From positions 1 through 20,907 of the forward strand of contig SLAO01000084.1 in NCBI GenBank assembly GCA_007126835.1: a DNA stretch of 20,907 nt, in the 5' to 3' direction. A program made the position numbers and the translations under genes. Source of the stretch: Nitriliruptorales bacterium (GTDB lineage Bacteria; Actinomycetota; Nitriliruptoria; Euzebyales; Egibacteraceae). A model generated the notes under the pieces. It ran no database searches. It worked only from the letters and a program-made list of their open reading frames with translations, and was not told where the DNA came from. How positions within the stretch are numbered: the stretch's first letter is position 1; every line of letters begins with the position of its first letter. Of this stretch, positions 1 through 7,852 are shown piece by piece.

Positions 1-62
1 GCGGCAGCAGGGGCGGCGGTTTGGCGGCTGCGCTCCGCGCGGCTCTTGCCAGCGGCGTCCAC
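1..62 (-). other. Possible 5' end of a minus-strand gene cut by the window edge
   Basis: Reading the minus strand downstream of the Nudix gene, a GTG at 62-60 opens a frame that stays open to the window edge, about 20 codons rich in Ala, Arg and Ser. No strong Shine-Dalgarno sequence precedes it. In mycobacteria, as I recall, the Nudix gene beside pcnA is followed by a large membrane-protein gene and murJ, so a downstream gene is expected here. The visible stretch is too short to identify and may be noncoding. Confidence 0.2.
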
Positions 63-96
63 GCGCTGGCTGGTCCCGCCGAGACGGCGCGCAGTG

Positions 97-543
97 TCAA
101 CGGGACGGCCGGACCGGAGTCGCTCGACCGACGACCTGCCGCTCGTTGTGGTGCGCGAGCCGGGCCATGGCCTCGTCGAACGGCAGCCACGCGACGTCGT
201 CGGCTTCGTCGTCGCGGCCGGTGAGGCTGCCGGTCAACGGCCGCATCGTGAAGTAGTGGACGTACTTGTGGTAGCGGACCCCGTCGTCGCGCCACACGAA
301 CCAGTAGTCGACCACGCCCAGCTCGCCGGTGATCACGCACTCGATCCCGGTCTCTTCCCGGACCTCGCGGATGGCTGCGGCGGCGTGGTCCTCGCCTTCT
401 TCGAGCCCGCCCTTGGGCAGGGTCCACTGCATCGTCCCGGCCTGGTTCCGGCGGGCGATCAACAGGACCCACCGACCGCTGGGCCGGTCGTCGATCACCA
501 GGCCCCCGGCCGAGACCGCATGGCGGGTGGGATAGCGGGACAT
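97..543 (-). CDS. Nudix hydrolase, MutT4-like
   Basis: This 148-residue protein carries a complete Nudix box at residues 45-67: Gly45, Glu51 and the REVREETGI core at 59-67. That motif binds the divalent metal and hydrolyses a nucleoside diphosphate linked to another group. The flanking pattern (SAGGLVIDD near the N terminus, WTLPKGGLEEGE before the box) is that of actinobacterial Nudix proteins near the CCA-adding enzyme gene, such as mycobacterial MutT4. The substrate cannot be read from the sequence; oxidised nucleotides, NDP-sugars or Ap4A-type molecules are all possible. The ATG at 543 has no good Shine-Dalgarno but has a TATCCT box 7 nt upstream, which suggests a leaderless transcript. 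It is divergent from the pilT-like gene. Confidence 0.9.
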   Translation of the reverse strand: MSRYPTRHAVSAGGLVIDDRPSGRWVLLIARRNQAGTMQWTLPKGGLEEGEDHAAAAIREVREETGIECVITGELGVVDYWFVWRDDGVRYHKYVHYFTMRPLTGSLTGRDDEADDVAWLPFDEAMARLAHHNERQVVGRATPVRPSR

Positions 544-550
544 GGGGCGC

Positions 551-556
551 AGGATA
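551..556 (-). promoter_or_regulatory. Candidate -10 box for a leaderless Nudix transcript
   Basis: On the minus strand TATCCT fits TANNNT and ends 7 nt before the ATG at 543, so the transcript would start at or next to the start codon. No convincing -35 is visible. The rest of the 106-bp divergent region (544-649) also has to hold the promoter for the pilT-like gene; I see no clear consensus for that one. Confidence 0.4.
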
Positions 557-649
557 GCCCCGAGCTGGTCAAGTCCCTGGCTCCCACAGCCGATACACGC
601 GTGAGCGGCCGCCGGAAACGGTGCTGCCTAGCCGACCCGGGAGCATCAC

Positions 650-1726
650 GTGACTGACGTCCACGACTACCTGAGCTATCTGGTAGATAAGCAGGGCTCG
701 GACCTCCACCTAAAAGCGGGAGGCCCGGCCCACGTGCGCATCGACGGGGAGCTGTCGGAGGTCCACGACCTCCCGCCGCTGTCACCGGCCGACACGGCAC
801 GCTGCGCCGCTCAGCTGATGGAAGGCGAGGTGGCCGAGCGGTTCCGCGACGCTGACGAGGCCGACTTCGCCTACTCGCTGTCAGGGGTAGGGCGCTTCCG
901 CGTGGCGGTGTTCACCCAGCGGGGCTCGGTCGGCGTGGTGCTGCGGAGGGTGCTGCCCGGCAGTCAGTCGTTCGAGGACCTCGGGCTTCCGCCTGCGGTA
1001 CGGCGGCTCGCCGAGGAGCATCGCGGGCTCGTGCTGGTCACCGGCCCCACGGGCTCGGGCAAGACGACGACCACGGCGGCGATGCTAAGCCACGTCAACG
1101 CCACGCGGCGTTGTCACGTCGTCACGATCGAGGACCCGATCGAGATCCTGCATCAGGACAACCTGTCGATCGTCGACCAGCGCGAGGTGGGCGTCGACAC
1201 CCGGGACTTCACCACCGCACTGCGCTCGGTCGCCCGGCAGGACCCCGACGTGATCTTCGTCGGCGAGATGCGCGACGTCGAGACGGTCAACGCGGCGCTG
1301 CAGGCGGCCGAGACCGGCCACTTCGTGCTGTCCACGCTGCACACCACCAACGCCACCGACACCGTGCACCGCATCATCGACCTGTTCCCACCCCACCAGC
1401 AGCATCAAGCCCGGCTGTCGCTTGCGGCCGCCCTGAAGGGGATCGTCAGCCAGCGGCTGCTGCCCCGCCTCGACGGAGGCCGGATCGCCGCCTTGGAGAC
1501 GCTGGTGATGACCGCGCGCATCCACGAGTTCGTCAGCGACCCCGAGAAGACCGAGATGCTCGAGGACGCCATCGCCGAGGGCGCGTACTACGGGATGCAG
1601 ACGTTCGACCAGCACCTCCTGGCCCTCTACCGTGACGGCGTGATCGGCTTGAAGGCCGCGTTGTCCGCCGCCACAAGCTCGCACGACCTTCGCGTCGCCA
1701 TCCGCGCCGCTGGTCTGGAGGGCTGA
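650..1726 (+). CDS. pilT: PilT-type twitching/retraction ATPase
   Basis: This 358-residue protein is a member of the PilT branch of type II/IV secretion ATPases, hexameric motors that disassemble type IV pili at the inner face of the membrane. It has an N-terminal PAS-like region (DLHLKAGG, VRIDGEL), Walker A GPTGSGKT at residues 132-139 (Lys138), Walker B DVIFVGEMRD at 200-209 with Glu206, and a His box STLHTTN at 228-234. The length is typical of PilT. The C-terminal AIRNLIRE motif characteristic of PilT is not recognisable; the corresponding segment reads RIHEFVSD. The start is GTG at 650, with GGGAG at 639-643 spaced 6 nt. No other pilus gene lies in the window, and the gene sits between the Nudix gene and cca, 52 nt ahead of cca. 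Whether it drives pilus retraction here is inference. Confidence 0.88.
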   Translation: MTDVHDYLSYLVDKQGSDLHLKAGGPAHVRIDGELSEVHDLPPLSPADTARCAAQLMEGEVAERFRDADEADFAYSLSGVGRFRVAVFTQRGSVGVVLRRVLPGSQSFEDLGLPPAVRRLAEEHRGLVLVTGPTGSGKTTTTAAMLSHVNATRRCHVVTIEDPIEILHQDNLSIVDQREVGVDTRDFTTALRSVARQDPDVIFVGEMRDVETVNAALQAAETGHFVLSTLHTTNATDTVHRIIDLFPPHQQHQARLSLAAALKGIVSQRLLPRLDGGRIAALETLVMTARIHEFVSDPEKTEMLEDAIAEGAYYGMQTFDQHLLALYRDGVIGLKAALSAATSSHDLRVAIRAAGLEG

Positions 1727-1763
1727 CCGGCCCGTCCGAGGCGCTGGGCGGTCCTGCGGGGTC

Positions 1764-1769
1764 TAGCAT
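1764..1769 (+). promoter_or_regulatory. Candidate -10 box ahead of cca
   Basis: TAGCAT (TANNNT) lies 9 nt upstream of the cca ATG at 1779, and no Shine-Dalgarno precedes that ATG. This would give cca its own nearly leaderless transcript in addition to any read-through from the pilT-like gene. Confidence 0.3.
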
Positions 1770-1778
1770 GGCCTCTCC

Positions 1779-3206
1779 ATGAGCGACGACCCCACCACCT
1801 CCCAGGAGGCCCAGCTCGCGCGCCTCGTCGCGGTGTACCCGATCGCCGATGAGCTCGGAGCGCGCTTCTCCGCGCACGGCCACGAGCTGTACCTCGTGGG
1901 CGGCACCGTGCGCGACACGCTGCTGCGCGGGCCCGGAGCGCAGGACCTCGACTTCGCGACGTCGGCGCGCCCAGAGCAGACCGAGCGGATCGTCGCCGGG
2001 TGGGCCGACAGCATCTGGCTGACCGGAGCCCGCTTTGGCACGGTCAGCGCGCACAAAGACGGGTACCAGCTCGAGATCACCACGTTCCGCTCGGACGCGT
2101 ACCCGGCCGGGTCTCGCCACCCGCAGGTCACCTACGGGAACTCGATCGAGGAGGACCTGGCACGGCGTGACTTCACGATCAACGCGATGGCGGTCAGGGT
2201 GCCTGAGCACCGGTTCGCGGATCCGCACGGCGGGTTGTCGGACCTGGCCGAGGGCGCCCTGCGCACTCCCATCGACCCGGAGACCAGCTTCGGCGACGAC
2301 CCGTTGCGCATGGTCCGATTGGCGCGGTTCTCCGCCGTGATCGACGTCCGGCCCGACGACGCGGCCACCAAGGCCGCTGAGGCCATGGCCGACCGCCTCG
2401 ACGAGATCAGCCGCGAGCGCATCCGCGACGAGCTCGACAAGCTCATCGTCGGTGCGCACGTCGCCCGTGGGGTCGACCTGCTCGTCGAGACCGGGTTGGC
2501 CGATCGCTTCCTGCCCGAGGTCTCCGCGCTGCGGATGCAGCACGACCCCGTCCACCACCACAAGGACGTGTACAAGCACTCGTTGGCGGTCGTGGAGCGC
2601 TGCCCCGCCGACGACCGGATCCTGCGACTGGCCGCCTTGCTGCACGACATCGGCAAGCCGGCCACCCGGCAGTTCCACGGCCACGGCAAGGTGTCGTTCC
2701 ATCACCACGAGGTGGTCGGCGCGCGCATGGCACGAGCCCGGCTGACCGAGCTGCGCTACCCCAAGGACGAGATCGAGGCGATTTGCCACCTGATTGCGCT
2801 GCACCTGCGCTTTCACGGTTACGCCGACGAGCCCTGGACCGACGCTGGGGTCCGCCGCTACGTGCGCGACGCCGGCGACGACCTTGCGCTGCGTCGGTTG
2901 AACCTGCTGACGCGGGCGGACGTCACCACGCGCAATCGACGCAAGGCCGAGCGTCTCCAAGCTGCCATGGACGACCTGGAGGCCCGGATCGCGGCCCTGC
3001 GCGAGCAGGAAGCCCTCGACGCCATCCGGCCCCCGCTCGACGGCAACCAGATCATGCGCCATCTCGGCCTCGAGCCCGGACCCGACGTCGGCCGCGCCCG
3101 CCAGATGCTCCTCGACGCGCGGCTCGATCAGGGCCCGATGAGCGAGGAGGAGGCCTACGCGCTCCTTGATGCCTGGGCCGACCGCGACGGGCGGGGTTCC
3201 CAATAA
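1779..3206 (+). CDS. cca: CCA tRNA nucleotidyltransferase with HD domain
   Basis: The enzyme adds or repairs the 3' CCA end of tRNAs using CTP and ATP. This 475-residue protein has the class II nucleotidyltransferase head: GGTVRD at 41-46, the metal-binding DLD at 56-58, and RRDFTINAMA at 129-138, followed by the RNA-binding helical region. A C-terminal HD domain is visible with LLHDIGKP (His289, Asp290) and a His-rich HHHK stretch at 259-262; in such domains these residues bind metal for phosphohydrolase activity. Length and order match actinobacterial CCA enzymes (often annotated pcnA). The protein ends in a TAA at 3204-3206, followed by a hairpin with a T run near 3254-3282. The assignment of CCA addition rather than poly(A) addition rests on family and taxonomic context. 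Confidence 0.95.
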   Translation: MSDDPTTSQEAQLARLVAVYPIADELGARFSAHGHELYLVGGTVRDTLLRGPGAQDLDFATSARPEQTERIVAGWADSIWLTGARFGTVSAHKDGYQLEITTFRSDAYPAGSRHPQVTYGNSIEEDLARRDFTINAMAVRVPEHRFADPHGGLSDLAEGALRTPIDPETSFGDDPLRMVRLARFSAVIDVRPDDAATKAAEAMADRLDEISRERIRDELDKLIVGAHVARGVDLLVETGLADRFLPEVSALRMQHDPVHHHKDVYKHSLAVVERCPADDRILRLAALLHDIGKPATRQFHGHGKVSFHHHEVVGARMARARLTELRYPKDEIEAICHLIALHLRFHGYADEPWTDAGVRRYVRDAGDDLALRRLNLLTRADVTTRNRRKAERLQAAMDDLEARIAALREQEALDAIRPPLDGNQIMRHLGLEPGPDVGRARQMLLDARLDQGPMSEEEAYALLDAWADRDGRGSQ

Positions 3207-3253
3207 TTCCCAGATGGCGCCGGCGTCTGAGCAAGGCGCTGACCAGCGCAAAT

Positions 3254-3282
3254 GGCCCCCAAGGGGCCGGTAGACCGGTTTT
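3254..3282 (+). terminator. Candidate Rho-independent terminator after cca
   Basis: Two adjoining hairpins lie about 50 nt after the cca stop. The first is GGCCCC-CAA-GGGGCC (3254-3268). The second is CCGG-TAGA-CCGG (3267-3270 with 3275-3278), directly followed by TTTT at 3279-3282. They share CC so would be alternatives. A short T run after a GC stem is unusual in this GC-rich sequence and supports termination in the cca direction. The rest of the convergent gap (3207-3378) shows no gene. Confidence 0.6.
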
Positions 3283-3378
3283 GCGACGCCTCGGGGCCAC
3301 CATCGACTGACCGCGGGCTTGACCTTCGACTACAGCAACGATGTTCAGTGTTGAGATCGCCGTCGCTGCCGGAGAAGG

Positions 3379-5031
3379 CTAAATGGAAGGGATTGCCAGA
3401 TCCGGTTGGGGCGCGGGGCGCCCGAGCAGATAGCCCTGGCCGAGGTCCACACCGAGTTCTTGGAGCACCTCGAGCTCGGTGGCGCTTTCGATGCCCTCGG
3501 CCACGAGCGAGCATCCCGTCATCGCAGCGAAATGGACGAGCCCGGCCACGAGGGCCTGGCGCGCGGGGTCGTCGCCGATCCGGCGGACCCAGGTCCGGTC
3601 CAGCTTGACGAAGTGTGGCGCGAGGGCAAGCACGTGGGTCAGGGAGGCATAGCCGGCCCCGGCGTCATCCACCGACAGGTGCACCGGGTCGCCGAGCGAG
3701 GTGATGGCGGCCCGCACCGACGCGTAGTCGTCGATGCGGTCGTGCTCGGTCAGTTCCACGGTGACCTGCCGCCCAGCGCCGTGGAGGAGATCGGGAAGGT
3801 CGCCGTCGGCGACCAGCAGGCGAGGTGAGACGTTGAGGCTGAGCCCGATCTGTGGGGGCAGCGCACGCGCCTCGGTGATCGCCGACTCCAGCGTGGCCCG
3901 CTCGAGCTCGTCGCCGCAACCGGCCTGCGCCGCCTCGAGGAACCGTGTCTGCGGGCTCGCCCCGTCGTCGAAGCGGGTCAGGGCCTCCACGCTGACGGTG
4001 CGCAGGTCGTCGAGACGGCGCAGCGGCTGGAACACCGGGTGGAAGGCGTGACTGTCGACCACGCGCATGACCTGCTCGCGGGTGTTCGCGCTCGCGCCCC
4101 ACGCCTCGCGCTGGGGCAGCAAGAGCATCGCGGCGACGGCGGCGACGTCGATGGCGAGGGCGAGCATGCGGCTGGCGCCCCCTTCTGATGTGGTGTCGCT
4201 GATGCCGAGTACGCCGAGCAGCTGATCCTGGGCCAACAGGGGGGCGAACGCCGTGGTCGACGTGTCCCCGAGCAGCTCGAGGTGCTTGTCGTCGGGGAGG
4301 GCGCGGTGCTCGGGCCGCTCGACCCAGGGGCCCTCGCCCGCTCGGTCGCGCAGGTGGCGCGACAGGCCGGCAGGCAGGGCGCGGCCCGGCTCCAGGCGAC
4401 CGGCGAAGGCCCCCTGGACGCCCACGGGAACCGAGATGCCGTCGCCAGAGAACAAGATGAGCGTGACGCCGTCGAGCTGTGGGGTGTGGGACAGCCGCTC
4501 GACGATCCGGCGTGCGGTCGCCTCGAGATCGGCGCCGGGACGCAGGCGGCCGAGCTCGGACAGCGTGGTGGTGCGCTCGTGCATGCGCTCTTCGAGCAGC
4601 CGCGTCCACTCGGCCTGTCCGCGCAGCTGTGCCCGCACCCTTGCGACGAGCTCGGCTGTCGACACGGGCTTGGCGAGGTAGTCGTCGGCGCCGGCTTCGA
4701 GGGCGCGAACGCGCTGATCGACGTCACCCTCGCCGGTCACCACGATCACCGGCAGGGTGCGGGTGGCGGGCCGGTTGCGCAGCGTACGCAGGACCTCCAC
4801 CCCGTCCATCTGCGGCATGCGGCTGTCGAGCAGAACCGCCGAGATGCGCCGGCTCGCGATCAGCTCGAGCGCTTCACGCCCGCTGCCGGCCTCGACGGCC
4901 TCGAAGCCGTTGCGCCGCAGCACCGTAGCGAACAGTGACCGCACCGAGTCTTCGTCGTCCACCACCAACACCGTGTAGGTGTCAGCGCGTGCGTCGGGCG
5001 CTCCTGCGAGCGTTTCGTCGGCGAGCGGCAA
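3379..5031 (-). CDS. Response regulator with GAF-like and EAL (c-di-GMP phosphodiesterase) domains
   Basis: This 550-residue protein has a receiver domain at about 20-137 with acidic pair Asp25/Asp26, phospho-acceptor Asp69 in LLDSRMPQMDG, and Lys121. A coiled segment (about 138-162) leads to a GAF-like sensor region (about 165-310) and an EAL domain (about 325-545). The EAL residues look intact: EAL at 349-351, Asn400 in LNVSP, Glu426 in ELTE, Asp455/Asp456, Lys476, Glu512 and Gln532. It should therefore hydrolyse cyclic di-GMP. No GGDEF domain is present and no histidine kinase gene is adjacent. The start is TTG at 5031, chosen because GGAG (5040-5043 on the minus strand) lies 8 nt upstream; an overlapping ATG at 5045 is in another frame. 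The input signal is unknown. Confidence 0.88.
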   Translation of the reverse strand: MPLADETLAGAPDARADTYTVLVVDDEDSVRSLFATVLRRNGFEAVEAGSGREALELIASRRISAVLLDSRMPQMDGVEVLRTLRNRPATRTLPVIVVTGEGDVDQRVRALEAGADDYLAKPVSTAELVARVRAQLRGQAEWTRLLEERMHERTTTLSELGRLRPGADLEATARRIVERLSHTPQLDGVTLILFSGDGISVPVGVQGAFAGRLEPGRALPAGLSRHLRDRAGEGPWVERPEHRALPDDKHLELLGDTSTTAFAPLLAQDQLLGVLGISDTTSEGGASRMLALAIDVAAVAAMLLLPQREAWGASANTREQVMRVVDSHAFHPVFQPLRRLDDLRTVSVEALTRFDDGASPQTRFLEAAQAGCGDELERATLESAITEARALPPQIGLSLNVSPRLLVADGDLPDLLHGAGRQVTVELTEHDRIDDYASVRAAITSLGDPVHLSVDDAGAGYASLTHVLALAPHFVKLDRTWVRRIGDDPARQALVAGLVHFAAMTGCSLVAEGIESATELEVLQELGVDLGQGYLLGRPAPQPDLAIPSI

Positions 5032-5190
5032 GGTAGCGTCTCCATTGGCGGAGCATGTCGCGCCCGCGGGGTGCGCGATGGGTGCCCGGTTCAGGAGTCT
5101 AGAACCGACGTGCCGGGCAGGCGCGGAGGCGGGTTCGCCCGACGGCGGTCGGCAGGCTGGACGGCTGCCGCAGTCACCCGGGTCGCTGGC
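5032..5190. other. Spacer between malQ and the EAL regulator, with inverted repeats
   Basis: No gene is seen here. Nested or adjacent inverted repeats are present: TCGCGC/GCGCGA (5058-5063 with 5073-5078), TGCCCGG/CCGGGCA (5083-5089 with 5113-5119) enclosing CGGTTC/GAACCG (5087-5092 with 5102-5107), and CGGCAG/CTGCCG (5150-5155 with 5165-5170). These could end the malQ transcript or form the leader of the regulator gene. No T run follows any of them on the minus strand. Confidence 0.4.
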
Positions 5191-7341
5191 TCAGTGGCCG
5201 GGTCGCTGCTCGCGCAACACGCCGACGACGCGCTCGAGCAGCGGGTGGGCCAAGACCTCCTCGAGGGTCAGGGTCCGCGACTGCCCGTCGGTGGGCTCGG
5301 CCAGGGGCAGCCGCCAGTTGGGGTAGGCGGTGACCGTGCCGGGCATGTTGGGCTGGCGCAGGTCGCCGACCGCGTCGCTGATCGACGCCGCCACCAGCAG
5401 CGACGGGGTGCGGGCCAGCAACGCGTGCATCGCCACCACCAGGTCCTCCACGTCGGCGCCCTCGCCGACGAGGCCTTCTGCCCGAAGCAGGGCGAGCAGC
5501 CGCTGCCGGTCGTCTTCCTTGCTGGCCCACTCGTCCTCGGCCGCAACCCCGGGGCCCAGCAAGCCGAGGTCCACCCGCAGTCGCACGTCCTCGCCGCGCC
5601 ACCAACCGGCTGCCGTCGGCAGGTCGTGGGTGGTCACCGACGCCAGCGCGTTGGCGGGGTAATCCGCGGGCGGCTTGGCCTGGCGGTCGTCGTGCGCGGC
5701 GCGCTCGAAGTACAGCACCGCCGATCCCAGGACCTGGCGGTCGGCGAGGGTCTCGCGCACACCCGGCTCCACGGTGCCCAGGTCCTCGCCGACGACGACG
5801 GCGCCGGCGCGGTGGGCTTCTAGCGCCAGCACACCGAGCATCTGCTCGGAGGGGTACCGCACGTAGGTGCCGGCCTCGGGCGTCATCCCCTCGGGGATCC
5901 AGAACAGCCGGAACAGGCCCATCACGTGGTCGATCCGCAGCCCGCCGGCGTGGCGCAGGACCCCCCGGAGCATGTCCCGGAAGGGGGCGAAGCCGGTGTC
6001 GGCCAGCCGGTTGGGCAGCAGGGGCGGCTGCGACCAGTCCTGGCCCTGCTGGTTGAAGGCGTCCGGCGGGGCGCCCACCGTCACGCCCAGACCGAGCTCG
6101 TCCTGCAGCGCCCAGGCGTCGGCCCCGCCGTGGTCGACGCCCACGGCCAGGTCGTGGATAACCCCGAGCCGCATGCCCGCGTCGGTTGCCGCCCGCTGGC
6201 AGCGCTCGAGTTGCTCGTCGCACAGCATCTGCAGCCAGGCGTGGAACGCAACCCGCCCGGCGTGCTCGTCGCGGAAGTCTGACACCGCAGCGTGGGCGGG
6301 GTGCTGGAGCTTTGCCGGCCAGGCCCGAAACGGGGTGCCGTGCACCTCGGCGATCGCGCAGAACGTCGCGAACGCTGCCAACGCCGAGCCTTGATCGGCT
6401 GCGTAGCGGTCCAGCATCTCCCGCCGGTGGGCGGGCATGGCCGCAAAGGCGCGTTCGAGCGCGGCCAGCTTCGCGGCGAGCACGGCGTCCCGGTCGATCC
6501 GCCCGGGATCGGGCTGGGCGGAGCCGGCCAGCCGCAGCACGTCGTCGCGCGTGGTCGGGTCGAGGGCTCCGACCTCGGGCACCTCGTCCACGCGGAGGTA
6601 CAGGGGGTCGTGGAAGCGCCGGCTTGACGGGTAGTAGGGCGAGGGCTCTACCGGGGTGACCGGCGCTTGGGCGTGCAAGGGGTTGACGACGGCGAACTGG
6701 CCGGCGCGCTGGGCGCTCCAGGTCAGCAGCGCGCGTAGGTCGGCGAGGTCGCCGATGCCCCAGCTGTCGCGGCTCTGCAGCGCGTAGAGCTGCAGCATCC
6801 ACCCCCACGAGCGGGGCAGGTCCGGCGGCAGCGGGCAGCGCCACGGCGCGACGATGAGATGCCCGGTCGATTCCAGGTCCCCGGCCCTGACCGTGAGCTG
6901 GTGATAGCCCTGCTCTAGGCCCGCGGGCAACGGCAGGTGGACATCGGCGCGCCGCACCCCGTCGACCGTGCGGTCGTCCGCCCATCCCGGGCGCGTGTCC
7001 GCGGGGAGCTCTCGGGTCGACCCGCTCTCGGTCGTCAGCGCCACCTCGACGGACCGCCCCTCGGGCACGCGCAGGTCCACCCCCGCCGGCGCTGCGTCGG
7101 TGACGACCGTCGTTGGGGGCACGAGGGCTCGCCACGGCGCGAGACGGGCGTGCTCGAGCGCGCTGCGGGCCTGCTCGTCGCTGTCGACCTCGACGCCGAG
7201 GGCGGCCAGCGCCGCGCGGACCGTGTCACGAGACGCTGGCTGCCGACGTCCGTCGTAGCCGTCGTAGCCGGTGCCGATGCCGTACTCGTTGGCGAGGTCG
7301 GCAAGCGCTCCCGACACCGGCTCCTGCCCGCTTGTCACCAC
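5191..7341 (-). CDS. malQ: 4-alpha-glucanotransferase (amylomaltase, GH77)
   Basis: MalQ transfers alpha-1,4-glucan segments between maltodextrins in the cytoplasm, in maltose and glycogen turnover. This 716-residue protein has the long N-terminal extension common in actinobacterial MalQ (about residues 1-165), then the GH77 barrel starting near SWGWMLQLYALQSRDSWGIG (179-198). The expected catalytic residues are visible: Asp471 in GLRIDHVMGLFR (nucleophile), Glu519 in VVGEDLGTV (acid/base) and Asp573 in TTHDLPT. The start is GTG at 7341; the next codon is also GTG, and an out-of-frame ATG at 7349 meets a stop after four codons. The gene lies 30 nt downstream of sodN on the same strand, so read-through is possible although no functional link is apparent. 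No other maltose gene is nearby. Confidence 0.95.
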   Translation of the reverse strand: MVTSGQEPVSGALADLANEYGIGTGYDGYDGRRQPASRDTVRAALAALGVEVDSDEQARSALEHARLAPWRALVPPTTVVTDAAPAGVDLRVPEGRSVEVALTTESGSTRELPADTRPGWADDRTVDGVRRADVHLPLPAGLEQGYHQLTVRAGDLESTGHLIVAPWRCPLPPDLPRSWGWMLQLYALQSRDSWGIGDLADLRALLTWSAQRAGQFAVVNPLHAQAPVTPVEPSPYYPSSRRFHDPLYLRVDEVPEVGALDPTTRDDVLRLAGSAQPDPGRIDRDAVLAAKLAALERAFAAMPAHRREMLDRYAADQGSALAAFATFCAIAEVHGTPFRAWPAKLQHPAHAAVSDFRDEHAGRVAFHAWLQMLCDEQLERCQRAATDAGMRLGVIHDLAVGVDHGGADAWALQDELGLGVTVGAPPDAFNQQGQDWSQPPLLPNRLADTGFAPFRDMLRGVLRHAGGLRIDHVMGLFRLFWIPEGMTPEAGTYVRYPSEQMLGVLALEAHRAGAVVVGEDLGTVEPGVRETLADRQVLGSAVLYFERAAHDDRQAKPPADYPANALASVTTHDLPTAAGWWRGEDVRLRVDLGLLGPGVAAEDEWASKEDDRQRLLALLRAEGLVGEGADVEDLVVAMHALLARTPSLLVAASISDAVGDLRQPNMPGTVTAYPNWRLPLAEPTDGQSRTLTLEEVLAHPLLERVVGVLREQRPGH

Positions 7342-7371
7342 CCGCTCATGTCCTGCGGCGTGGGCGGCACG

Positions 7372-7791
7372 TCACGCGTTCTTGGTCTTCCAGAAGATGT
7401 CCGCGATCTCGTCGATGAGCTCGAGCAGGCGGCTTCCGGCTGCGGGATCCATGGTCTTCTTCGCGTCTCCGGCCTGCTTGATCGCGCGCCAGAACAAGTC
7501 GTGGAGGTTGGGGTAGTCCTCGACGTGGTGCGGCTTGAAGTAGTCGGTCCACAGCACGGACAGGTGGTGCTTGACCAGTTCGGCCCGCTCCTCCTTGATG
7601 AAGATGGCGCGGTCGCGGAACACCGGGTCGTCGGACGCGTGGTACTTCTGCGCGATGGCTTCGACCGATTCAGCCTCGACGCGGGCCTGCGCCGGGTCGT
7701 AGACGCCACACATCAGGTCGCAATGCGCGTCGACGGTGCGCGGCGCGCGGACCTGGTCTGCGAGCGTGAGGAGGCGGTCAGCGAAGGACAT
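7372..7791 (-). CDS. sodN: Nickel-containing superoxide dismutase precursor
   Basis: Ni-SOD disproportionates superoxide in the cytoplasm. The 139-residue product has a 22-residue propeptide ending in VDA, followed by the nickel hook starting at His23: HCDLMCGVYDPAQAR. His1, Cys2, Cys6 and Tyr9 of the mature enzyme are all present, and cleavage would leave 117 residues, the size I recall for Streptomyces Ni-SOD. The family hook is normally H-C-x-x-P-C-G-x-Y; here mature residue 5 is Met (ATG codon) instead of Pro. The rest (DPVFRDRAIFIKEERAELVKHHL and on) is highly typical. AAGGAG at 7797-7802 lies 5 nt before the ATG at 7791. The divergent neighbour encodes the protease expected to remove the propeptide. 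Confidence 0.96.
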   Translation of the reverse strand: MSFADRLLTLADQVRAPRTVDAHCDLMCGVYDPAQARVEAESVEAIAQKYHASDDPVFRDRAIFIKEERAELVKHHLSVLWTDYFKPHHVEDYPNLHDLFWRAIKQAGDAKKTMDPAAGSRLLELIDEIADIFWKTKNA

Positions 7792-7852
7792 GGTGGCTCC
7801 TTGTTGCAAGTGGGTCGCGGGAACCTGCCTCGTACGGCCGTATGCTATCCGC
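7792..7852. promoter_or_regulatory. Divergent sodN/sodX promoter region
   Basis: This 61-bp gap must drive both genes. For sodX, TATGCT (7841-7846) lies 6 nt before its ATG, which suggests a leaderless mRNA. On the other strand TAGCAT (7847-7842) overlaps it and could serve sodN, leaving a leader of roughly 40 nt. A perfect 10-bp palindrome TACGGCCGTA (7833-7842) abuts both boxes, and TTGCAA (7804-7809) lies in the sodN leader. TTGCAA resembles a half site of the nickel repressor Nur motif as I recall it, but its partner half (TCGCGG at 7815-7820) is poor. No -35 is obvious. Confidence 0.45.

Noticed and set aside
1533..3251. Long minus-strand open frame antisense to cca
   Set aside because: It mirrors the codon pattern of cca, a common artefact in GC-rich DNA, and the plus strand has an unmistakable conserved protein.
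4860..5045. ATG at 5045 as start of the EAL regulator
   Set aside because: It is in a different frame from the receiver domain; the TTG at 5031 with GGAG 8 nt upstream fits the protein.
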